Assembly: GCA_022457155.1 (NCBI GenBank)
Contig: JAJGOT010000441.1
Coordinates: 46,001 to 110,000 of the forward strand
From: Cladopsammia gracilis
Taxonomy: Eukaryota > Cnidaria > Anthozoa > Scleractinia > Dendrophylliidae
Direction: 5' to 3'
Length of the DNA: 64,000 nucleotides
The notes under the pieces are model-generated. The model ran no database searches and was not told where the DNA came from. It saw nothing but the letters and a program-made list of their open reading frames with translations. Position numbers and translations under genes: made by a program. Shown here piece by piece: positions 21,075 through 30,627 of this stretch. Each line of letters begins with the position of its first letter. Within the stretch, counting starts at the first letter, position 1.

Positions 21075-22144
21075 CTATCTTATTGTAAGGTTACTCAAAG
21101 TAATCATCCCAATCGGAATCTGAATCATCATGTGAGTGTAAGACTCTGGTTCATTATCCAGCCCAAGACTTTGCATGGCTTTCATGCATTGTTCTGCTTG
21201 ATCTTCTGCCTCCACTTGTACAGCAGTATCTCTTCCAGAATCACAATGCACTGGAAGAGTAGTGCTCTCCGTTTGTGTTTCTGCATCACTGACAGAGACA
21301 ACCACAGGTGGGGTATTTGCTTGTGACTTCTTCTTCTTCTTTGGTACCTTCTTTCTGTCCTTCACTGTTTTCCACTCCTTCACTGTTCTCCTGATGAATG
21401 TGTCACATTCTGGCGTAAACAGTTCTGGACCATTTATGTGGATGTGCAATAAAGAATTGAGCAGATCATTTTTCATCCGACTCCGTAGTCGGTTCTTGAG
21501 CAGTTTCACTCTACTTGCACCTCTCTCCGGCCAAGCATTTGACACTGGCATTGGAATGGCCACTTCTGCAACAATTGCGAGAAGGGGGTAGACAGCATCC
21601 ATCCCTGGCTTTGACAAAACATGCTGCAGGCACCAGTTGATTGGATTCTTCTTTGCTGATGGTGCCAAATCTTGTTGCCACTCTCTCATTGTGGACTTGA
21701 AGCAGCTCCACTCTGCAGTCAGTCTTGCCCTTGCCTCTTCATCATCTGGGTAAAAATGGTTTGCTATGACTTTTATGGGACTTGCACCATACTGTGTAAA
21801 ATCTTCTTTATCCCTTGGCACAGCAGTAACATCAAATATGACATACATGCTCTGCATCAACAAAACGGTTGTCAAGATTCACTTGAAGACTTCAGTGTAC
21901 CGCTTAAGCAGGTTCCTGCAGTATTCAGTGTCCCTTTCTTCAACTGAAAGGTCATGCACCCCCACCAAATCATCTGCATGTTTGTGAAGCTTTGCAACAG
22001 CTGTGTCAGTCTCTCAATATAATTTGCTATTTGCTGTTGCATTTGTTCGTAAACATATTTTTGATGATCGCGTTTCTTATGCTGCACATCACACATCGGA
22101 TGAATGGCCAGCCGTGAATAACTTTTAGGTTTGTGCACTGTCAT
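21075..22144 (-). pseudogene. hAT transposase, C-terminal part (copy 1)
   Basis: The 266-codon frame 21875-21075 contains a helical region, then IPMPVSNAWPERGASRVKL and NDLLNSLLHIHINGPEL, the hAT C-terminal dimerisation domain (usual form PVS..CERGFS..NRIKTKLR). A Lys-rich tail (KKVPKKKKKSQ) and an acidic tail follow. The frame 22144-21872, with HKKRDHQKYVYEQMQQQIAN, belongs to the same protein upstream. The region between exon 1 and this point is too short to hold the RNase-H-like catalytic domain, so this is an internally deleted copy. It is paralogous to the fragment at 24136-24760. Confidence 0.75.
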
Positions 22145-22293
22145 GTTATGTTAAAAAGGCTAAGAAAACAAAGAGCATGTTAATCCGGTCACTGCTTACA
22201 AACAACACAAAAGTCAAACTCAAAGTGCTCTGATCGACCGTGGGGTCACAATCGAATATAAACACATCAGTCTATTAGTATTATATTACGTAC

Positions 22294-22357
22294 CTTGTTT
22301 TGGACGCTTCGAGAATGATTGAATCGAAGGCTGTTTGTCCAGCTTCCTTTCACTCAT
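22294..22357 (-). pseudogene. hAT copy 1, first exon
   Basis: ATG at 22357 begins MSERKLDKQPSIQSFSKRPK, the short basic start typical of hAT proteins (MSKRK...SFFKR). It ends in AACAAG followed by GTACGT, a strong splice donor at 22293. Splicing to the 22144-21872 part is inferred. Confidence 0.6.
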
Positions 22358-23048
22358 GATTTCAATTTAAAAGCTCAAACACAAAAACAGCTAAATTTTC
22401 ACTGAAAACCGAAGTGAGTTTCGATGTCACACACATGGCCTCGCGACAGGCGATGCGACGATACACTTGACTTGATAATTCTATTCTCGCAAATGATTCG
22501 ACAGTACGGAATATATCATATCCAATCATTGCAAGCGTTTTATATTTATTACCTACGCTCAAATCCCTCACCATTTTCGGAAAAGATCGGCAGAAAATTG
22601 ACCTCTGTTTTTGCTGAAAATTCAAACCTTTTTCTAGAGATTGACGTAAGTATCGGTTTAAACATCTGAAGTGAAAGTAGACGTCAGAAATAAGGATAGT
22701 AAACATCGCTTGTGACACTGCACTTTGTGGGTGAACTGGGTAATTTTTTTAGAAACTCGTTTAAAATTCCAAAATTCTTGGTGAAAAGGTGTTTGTAATG
22801 AAATAACCAAGTTTATTTTTCTGAGAGGCTGCACTTCAGAAGGTTAAACTTCGAACGTGAGAGATCATGTTGTCATTTGCTATATTCTTTATCCTTTTTT
22901 GTGACATTGTTAAGTTTCTATTTATCTGATAGGAATGAGGAATGAAATACAGTGTAAGCCTGCCAAAGCTTCTGTTGGGCAGCAACCACCACGTCGAAGG
23001 CAGCAAGAGTGGCACAAAACAATAGGATTAGTGAGTGAAAACAATGCC

Positions 23049-23195
23049 TCTGCACGTGCATTTTACATTTTGGTATTCCCTGCAAAACAACATCATCGAA
23101 TGATCAAATTATAGGTTTTGTGGGGCATGTAAACACACGACTGTTTTCCTTCCCTTTTTCAAAATTGAAAGTCTTCCCTACAAATTCAACATTAG
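23049..23195 (+). repeat. Dispersed repeat, copy B
   Basis: Same orientation match to 2174-2337: CACGTGCATTTTACA, TCCCTGCAAAACAACA, CAAATTATAGGTTTTGTGG, GTAAACACACGAC. Confidence 0.7.
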
Positions 23196-23817
23196 CCAAA
23201 AATTATTGCATAAGCGAAGATGATTGACAGATCAGGAAAGTTAACCTGCACTGAACTACCTAGCAGGGTGGTTTGAAAAACCTAACACGGTTAAAAAATG
23301 TATTGTTTTTTAATCAATTTCCATGGAAACTGCAAACATGGTTTAAATTTGGTCAACGCCAAAAATACATGGCCACGTTAGGAATTTTGTTAAACCAGTT
23401 AATTTCAATGAATTAACTGGAAATAACCTGGTAAACTACTCTAGTGTGGCCGCAGCCAATGTATTGTCGAGGACTTGAAGATAATTTGTTCTCTAACAAG
23501 TTGATCCTTTAGAGTAGTGTATTTACAATTGCCGGCTATGCGATACAAATCCTGGATTGAGTTATCTATTGATTCACTAGGTGTTTGTTTTTGTCTGTTG
23601 AAGCATGCTTTGTTTGATGACGACATTGTGCCATGCTGCAAATAGAGGGCAGTTTTGACCTTTTTGTACAAAGCAGTTCCTTCATTCAAATTCGATGTTT
23701 TGATGGTTTTGTCAGCAAATATCAGGGTTGTCTGTAAGTTTTAAGTAGGTGGTTAATTTGTCAAAGTAGACAGTTTTAGGTCCGGAGGACCTGTCGGATG
23801 GGTGATAGCCCGTCTTC

Positions 23818-23900
23818 CCTAGGGGGGTCTGGGGGCATGCCCCCCTGAAAATTTTTGAAAATGAAACCCCGGTGAGTGCATTTCCTAGCATTTGGGCCTT
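23818..23900 (-). repeat. G-rich 3' motif of hAT copy 2
   Basis: CTAGGGGGGTCTGGGGGCAT, then GCCCCCC and AATTTTTGAAAATG; the counterpart of 20630-20725. The GGGGGCATGCCCCC core is a 14-bp perfect palindrome. Confidence 0.65.
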
Positions 23901-24135
23901 TGAATTTTGATTTTTGGGTGATGAAAACTCTTTCAGAATTGTGGTACTAAGTTAGTTAAGTTATGAAGAAAATTGTTCTGAGTTGACCATGAAATTCTAA
24001 TCAGTGTCTGTCAGTGTTTCTGAATCATAATCTGAGTCAGAGCCATCATCAGCTTTAATGCAGCTGCTGCAGTTTCAATCTTGTCTTTCAGCTCAACTTC
24101 AGCCTGATGAGTTTGAACAGATGCATCTGCCATCT

Positions 24136-24748
24136 CTACATGCTCCAAGAAAGCAGCCACAGGGCAAGCTTCCCTTGACACACTTTGGGCAAAGTCCTCT
24201 TATTTTTCTGCTCCAGCCAAAATTGCACAGACTCGTGTACAAGTTCTTTGCACTCATCAAAGTAGAGAGTAGAGTGGTGGCCCATTGATTGAAATCTGCA
24301 TAAGTGCCTGAAGCATGTCGTTTTGATGCACGTAAGGGAACTCACACCCCTTTCTGGCCATGCATTCGAAATAGGAATTGAAAGGCAACACTCAGCAAGG
24401 CTGCTCAATACAGGATAAAAAATGCCTGTAGGATCGCTGCTTAAGCATATGCTGAAGTGTCCATGTAGTGGTGGTTACAGCAGGGCATTTCCCATCAATG
24501 ATGTCCTTGGGAATGACTTTCTTCCACTTCAACGGGTCAAATTTGAATTTTCCCCACTCTGCCTGGAGCTGTTGTTTTTTAACTTCACAACTTGGATTGG
24601 ACTTGGTAGAAATGTTTAGCAAGTGTTTTGATCTGATTGAGCCCATATTCCTTGAAGTTCACACATTCAGGGGTTGGAACCAACATGACATCAACGATGG
24701 CAAATGCTCCAAGGATTGGCAAGGCACTGCTGAAACGCTAATCAATAT
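24136..24748 (-). pseudogene. hAT transposase, C-terminal part (copy 2)
   Basis: Minus-strand frames include FAIVDVMLVPTPECVNFKEY (near 24670-24740), QLQAEWGKFKFDPLKW (24646-24392 frame) and SIPISNAWPERGVSSLTCIK (24408-24136 frame). Each has a counterpart in order in copy 1 (YVIFDVTAVP, RLTAEWSCFK, AIPMPVSNAWPERG). Several frameshifts make it non-functional. The upstream part is displaced by the insertion at 24749-25695. Confidence 0.75.
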
Positions 24749-25695
24749 CAGGGATGGAAATAAGGGAAAACAGATTGATAGGTGATTTTTTGCGAGGGTG
24801 TAAATGATCATGACCCCCCAAGCTGGGGGGGGGGGGGGGGCTCAGTGTTGGTTCCTGCCCAGTCCCCTTTATCCACCGACAAGCACCCCCTCCAAACCAC
24901 CAATTATTGTTATATTGATAATCAATTATTTAGAGAAATTTGGGTCAACCATCATCAATAAAGTCACTACTTTGTACAATAAATTGTGTCGTCTCCATCT
25001 CTCAGTGAGTCTGTGCTTTTATTGACAATACTAACAATACTAATAGTATATATCAAGCCATTTGAACTCGGATTTCCACTTCTCAAGAGTACTACGCCTT
25101 GGAAGATTGTTCGCCATGTTAAATCCCTGCGAAAGTTTCTTCCCTCATGCTTCCAATTCCACAACCTCAAATGTCAATTTTGAAACCCCCCTCTACTGAA
25201 TGAGTATCTGCAGTACAAGTTGCACAGCGGTTTTAGTCGTGTACTCCAGAGTTCGAAGATGCCGCCATTACCATTATGGATATAACTTTGAGGACTTTAT
25301 CAACAATCAACGTCTCGATTTACTAGAAAACCTGAAGGAAATGGGAACTCGGCTACTAGAAACATCGGAAAGTTTGCTACTAGAAACATCGGTAAGTTTG
25401 CCGGCCAATGGATCCCAAGATCTCTTGTCTGTTTTCGACTGCCATCTTTCATTGAAGGCAAATACCATGAACATGCTGGTGAAATTGGATGAATTTGAGG
25501 AGAAACTGAATTTGAGACATTGCACATTTTTTCATTTACAACAGCTCTTTTAAGAGCCACAACACCCATAAAAGCTTTGTCCAATGTCCAGATAAGATTT
25601 GATTTGATTCTTGTGAAATTTTATTATTTTATTTCATTTTTGGCTGGCAAATTTGATTGGTAATTACCGATCACCGGCCGTTATTCCCATCCCTG
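24749..25695. mobile_element. Non-autonomous hAT-like element inside hAT copy 2
   Basis: Begins CAGGGATGGAAATAAGGG and ends TTATTCCCATCCCTG, inverted termini of the CAGGG type common in hAT elements. AATAT is repeated directly outside both ends (24744-24748 and 25696-25700), giving a 5-bp target duplication. The interior has a G run (24823-24840) and open frames on both strands without motifs. It interrupts the transposase frame of the surrounding hAT copy. Confidence 0.7.
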
Positions 25696-25734
25696 AATAT
25701 TAGTCTTCAAAGAAGACACACTGGTTTAGAAGCT

Positions 25735-25910
25735 GCCCTTGTTGCTGGAATTGATAATCAGTTAGCTCAAGCTCTAAGGTTGCTAGCCTACCATCTGTTC
25801 CTAAATCCTGTTTGAATTGCTTCAGTGGTAGTGCCTTGTCTACAACAACTTGCAGCTTGTGTTTAGTGTGAGCAATTCGAAAAGGGAAACTGCCAAGTTG
25901 TCTACAGCAA
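25735..25910 (-). pseudogene. hAT copy 2, middle fragment
   Basis: One minus frame reads CRQLGSFPFRIAHTKHKLQV, KALPLKQFKQDLGTDGRLA and LELTDYQFQQQGQLLNQ. Directly past the inserted element it continues into the C-terminal part, so it belongs to the same gene. Most of the catalytic domain between here and 26455 is not recognisable. Confidence 0.55.
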
Positions 25911-26454
25911 ATAGTTGTCGATAACTACGTTTTTGGCCGTTTTGTTCTCGTGTGTGGAGGTGAATAGTTTACTTGTCGGCAACTATCATATTTGACCGTA
26001 TCTTTGTTGTCAGTGGTCAGCGGTCTTTTCTATGAACAAAAATGGCCAAAGGCAGGTGGCGAAAGAATCGCACGGAAGAAAATATTCTTTTTGGAATACC
26101 AACACCATCATTAGAAGCTCATGGTGAAAGTAATGTTGCTGTTATTGCCACTACTTGTTGTGAACAGCAATATTTAACAGACTCTTTGGTACAATCCTGA
26201 CTTCTCCTTGTTAGAAATTGTCTTTGATCTTAGATCAACAATTATCGGTTCTGCTGGCTCCCCATTTTCTCTTTCCCCATCCTCATTACAGATGATATCC
26301 ACTAGATCCTGCTTTTCTGGATCTTGGACATCGCCATTTTGATACGTACATTATAAGCATGTGAATTGAATCTTAGTTCTCAAGTTTTGCCAGATTATTT
26401 GGTGTCAACATGTAAAATACCCAGTGTGTAGAATGCTTGCATTGGACATAGTGA

Positions 26455-26919
26455 TCAATGACTTTTTCTTGTCGATAAAAGATAGTTGTTGACAACTAAA
26501 TGTCTAGTCTGTGGAGGCCCTGACTTGTTAAACTTGTTGCCAGCATTATGCTTTTGGCAAAGAAGACAGAATATCCCTTTGCCCTCCAAATATGAAAGCC
26601 ACCATATACCAGTTTCTGTACACAGTGAAATATCCTTGTCCACCAGCCACTCATGTTTGAACTTGTCTTTCAACTTTTCGTGGATATTTTGCTCTTCCAA
26701 AGACAGCTGACAACATGACTTGCTTGTAAATAAGGAATGATGATGCAGAACACCTTCTTTGAACAGCGAGTTCAACAGAACAGTACTATCCTGCACAGAA
26801 ACTTCTTTGATGTAGCTGCTCGATTTTTCGGGTGGTTTAGCATGCAAAATTTGCACTGTTTCCTTTGAGGTGCTAGCAATAGCTGATTCGTTGGCTCTGC
26901 TTGAGCCAGTATCTAACAT
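26455..26919 (-). pseudogene. hAT copy 2, TTF-type zinc-finger exon
   Basis: 154 codons with HEWLVDKDISLCTETGIWWL, GKGIFCLLCQKHNAGNKF and a TRHL..N.L..H ending. FCLLCQKHN resembles the first Cys pair of the TTF-type finger found at the N-terminus of ZNF862/KIAA1586-like hAT proteins. It runs into decayed sequence below 26455. Confidence 0.6.
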
Positions 26920-27312
26920 TTCGGTGAGAAAACAATTATGTCAAAACGGTACTTGAACATACTTGAATATACACATCGATCTGTGACTCAATAACTGGCA
27001 CATAACAGTGTGATTGTACTCTTTCAGTTCCTTTTTACACACAATACACACTTAAATATTGGGACATGCAGATATTTATTAAATGAAGATATTTATTAAA
27101 TGAAGTGGGCTCTTACATTGTGTAATCTATATCAGGTTCAGTGGTTGAACACTCTGCTCCGAATCCCCCAAATAATAATTATTTTTGATTTTTCATTGCT
27201 GATGAATGTGCCTTGAAACTTTTATTTTGCCCATGCATGTTTGTATTAGTTTGCTTCCTAGTAATATCTACCTTCTCAAACCCTTTTGAAGAAAAGTCTA
27301 TTGTGCACATAC

Positions 27313-27409
27313 CTCCAGTTGTTTCCTTCCTTGCACATTTCTCTTTAGAAAGAAAATCTGAGGTTAATTGCCTCCTTGACCTTTTTACTTGATCTCGCTT
27401 GTCAGCCAT
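27313..27409 (-). pseudogene. hAT copy 2, first exon
   Basis: ATG at 27409 gives MADKRDQVKRSRRQLTSDFL, a basic N-terminus equivalent to MSERKLDKQ... of copy 1. It ends in CTGGAG followed by GTATGT, a splice donor at 27312. Downstream exon assignment (26919) is inferred. Confidence 0.5.
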
Positions 27410-27655
27410 TTCACAATTCTATGTGCTGTTTGTCACATGCACTGGAACTCCTCTTTCCCAATCCTCTGCTCGAACTAATTACGCATTCCAATATGGCAGC
27501 CAACTTAGTCCAATGTACTACTATCCTGGTTCCGTGGCTGAATTTTTTTTATACAGACGGACTTTAAACATTAGATCTGTAAACTTTTCTTGGGTTAAAA
27601 ACTCTCTGTGGTATCGGAAAAGGTAAACAGTGAAAAATTGCTTTTTTATTTAGAT

Positions 27656-27990
27656 TTATAGCTGATGATTAATGAAAGTAGCCGGCGAAACCTTGCACAA
27701 GTTGATGAACTTCACCATCTGCCGGTTCTTATATACAACCCTGCATATGCCAAGGTACCCAGTTGTTCTGGTGGAGCCCCGATGTGATCCAGTAGCAGTC
27801 GAAACATTGAAGCCATTTTGGCCATATGTCAGCTTGATTCGGATTGTTTGAACCTTCAAATTTGTTTGGAAATGGGAGGGAATGTGTCACTTGAGACTGA
27901 ATAACAGCTGCTGGAGGATGTTCTTCTTGGTCTCCTATGTTGATTTCAGGCATTTTATGGGATTGACGCCGCTGTCACCATGTATTTGGC
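27656..27990 (-). pseudogene. LTR retroelement 5' end: LTR/PBS and gag start
   Basis: On the minus strand a stretch ending ATACA at 27981 is followed directly by TGGTGACAGCGGCGTCA, which looks like the LTR end and primer-binding site of a Gypsy-type element. ATG at 27953 follows, with SQVTHSLPFPNKFEG and ADIWPKWLQCFDCYWITSGL, a gag-like beginning (PFP.KF....W..W...F..Y....GL). The frame shifts near 27730-27860 and the element is lost beyond 27656. The LTR start was not located. Confidence 0.6.
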
Positions 27991-28178
27991 AAAGAAACAA
28001 GCGACTTGATCGAAGCAACACAGTTTAATTCAAGGTGGTGGCTGAATAACAACATTTGGTTCCCAGCATGTAATGGGAACTATAACAAGTGTGTAATCCT
28101 ACATAAGCGGTATCTGAAAATACATATTGTAAAACAAGTAATCTGAAATACATGGAATAATCATATGTAAAAATCTAA

Positions 28179-28520
28179 CTACAAAAGACAAGTAAAAATA
28201 TTAAGTAGCAGATATAGTGCATAAATAAATAAAATTTTAGCTGAACTATATTTTGGTAAGAGCATCCACAGCCATGGCTCTTCCAAAATAAATGGTTGTG
28301 ATGTAGTCAACAGTAAAATACATCTGCAGTTGGAGGTCATAGATAATGCTTGAGCAATAGCTCTTGCATAGATGCACATAAAAATACCACAATCATAGTC
28401 AGTTTCTTGCTTCTTTATGTCATCAGGACTGTTAACATAAAATGACCAAACACTGAGGCCATTTTGATCATCTGCCACAAGCAATGTTCTCCAAATCTTT
28501 TTGATGCCAGTCTGGTACAA
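28179..28520 (-). pseudogene. Ulp1/SENP-like (C48) cysteine protease fragment
   Basis: The minus frame contains VWSFYVNSPDDIKKQETDYD, directly followed by CGIFMCIYARAIAQ. Q...DYDCGIF.C.YA is the Gln-Cys catalytic block of Ulp1-type proteases. The His-containing strand that should precede it (HW.L) is not seen, so it is partial. C48 domains occur in host SUMO proteases and in several DNA transposon classes; in this neighbourhood a transposon origin is more likely. Confidence 0.6.
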
Positions 28521-28749
28521 ATTGTATTTTGGGTGCCGTTGCCACTTGTAGGGGTACCTACGAACCCTGCATGTCTTCAGCTTTGCGTAGCAACTCCAGC
28601 AATAACTTCGGCTATCCCTTGGAGGGTGTTTCAGAGATTGTGGACTTGTTTAATTGCAGTCTTGTGGCAGTGTCTCTTATGGTGTCACTATGGTCTTTTC
28701 CAGATTGATTGGCGTAGCATGTGGGGATTGAATTGCACATCTTAAGTGG

Positions 28750-30040
28750 CATTTTGCCTCCGACGCTTTGCGACCCTTGTAAAATAGGCATTGTTGAAAG
28801 CTGTCCTCTTTCCCTATGGTGGTATTCTCATATGAATCATGAAGAGATTAATGTAGCTTATAAAAATTGACGAAACCTTGAAATGCATATTTTTTCAGAG
28901 GTAATTAAATCATTTAAATACAAAACAGAGGAATAGAATAATTAATATTGTCTGTTTACATTTATCAACATAATTAGTTTTTATTCATTACTAAATCAAA
29001 ATAAAACTAATCAAATAATACACACACAATCCTTTAAAAGCTTTGACTTCAAAGTGTTTTTCAAAGTGAAATAACTGGGCTCCATTTAAGAACAGAGCCA
29101 ATGCAATATAAGAACAAGATAAACATAATGTACAACAGCTCTTGCAGCTTTAATGCACAATAATTGTCAAGAGGTAAAAATATTCTATTGTCCCACACAA
29201 AGAACAGTGTATGTTTTGTTCGTGAAATACAATGACTACATTATTGGCCCAAATAAAACCTTTGACCATATTGATCATGCAATGACGCTGTGATAATATT
29301 ACAATGTCAGAATAATTTAATATGCTAATTTATTATGCCCCGGGGATTAACAAAGAACTAATGAGATGTAGAAAATGTATCTGACATACCTCAAGACCAC
29401 AAAAAAGAAATGCATATTATATAATGACAATTTCAGCTCCAGGACACATCCATAAATGGGTGATAAGATAAACTGGCCTGTGTTATGGCCAATGTTTTTA
29501 TTATCAGGGCTATGGGGAAACTGAAGCGGCTGTTTAAAGATTGGAGATCTTTTTCTGTACTTCATGAGTGACCATATCCTTGATTCGACTGTTCGTTTGC
29601 TTGACAATTGGTTTCCATTTGCTCTATTGTGCTTGTCTCCTTTTTAGCTTTCCCCAGCATCTTGCTTGGAGGTCCTTGTTGCAATGTACTGTGAAATAGT
29701 AGTTATCCACAAAACATTTCGCTGAGATGACAAAATTGTTTGCATCTGCATTTAGATATGCTTTGCCAGATTTGAACCAATTTCTCTATATTTGGATGAT
29801 TTCAGTGATCTTATTCTACTCTTCAGTCCATTCGTCGTGACTTTGTTTTTCTTGATTAAGGACGTTGATGGTGGCATGAGATACTACATGCAGCGATGTG
29901 GACCCAGGAGTAGCCGAGGATGCTGGAGCAATCGGGTAAAGACGGCACTAACCTGGCCTGAATTGTCTGTATTACAGTGGCAAGGAAGTTTGGCAAAGAA
30001 GCTGAGAAAACCTGTTGTCCTATAGACACAGCTCCCAAAA
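28750..30040. other. AT-rich stretch without assignable genes
   Basis: No repeats with partners in the window were found. A minus frame near 29560-29690 has coding-like composition (around KWKPIVKQTNSRIKDMV) but I do not recognise it. Confidence 0.4.
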
Positions 30041-30627
30041 TTGCAATGGCTGGCAAGCCTGCAAATAATTTTTGTCTATAAGCAGGTCATTTGTCAGGCC
30101 AAGGACAAGTTTTGACCTGACAAGGAGCCAGTCTGGTCGGACAAAAATTTTATTAGTCATTAGAAATTAAAATAGAGACATTAGAGACATTTCTGTTCTG
30201 TATTTCAATATAGACGGTGACCCTTCGTCAGAATGTTGGTTGAAAATTCAAACGGCTTAAAATTAAAGTCAACTGAGTGAAAAATCAATACTAACACCAG
30301 AAAGAGCACCTTTACATTAAATCAAGTATTATTTACCTGTTGATAATCGACAAATTTAGAAATGTTTGTATTATTGGCGGAAAACATATTGGCACCACAC
30401 CCCTAGTCACACAAACACCTGTAAATTTTAGGAATTTTGAAATCATGATTTCTCAAAGAAATTGTGATATATTGCCTTGAACTTTTTTTCTCATTTCTAT
30501 TAACTATTTTAATCCAAGCTCTTTCTTGCTATGTCAAATGAGATTGATTTTAAATTTTGTTTCCATTTAGAGGGTCTGTTACATCTTGCAATGATATTAA
30601 TTAACTAAAATGAAGAAAGTTTGTGTT

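Noticed and set aside
25200..25553. 117-codon + strand frame with LLETS repeats
   Set aside because: It lies inside a non-autonomous element; the repeat is a short direct duplication and no domain is seen.
30160..30240. Hammerhead-like motif in the hAT left flank (CTGACGA on minus)
   Set aside because: Core deviates (CTGACGA) and no stem II closes before GAAA.
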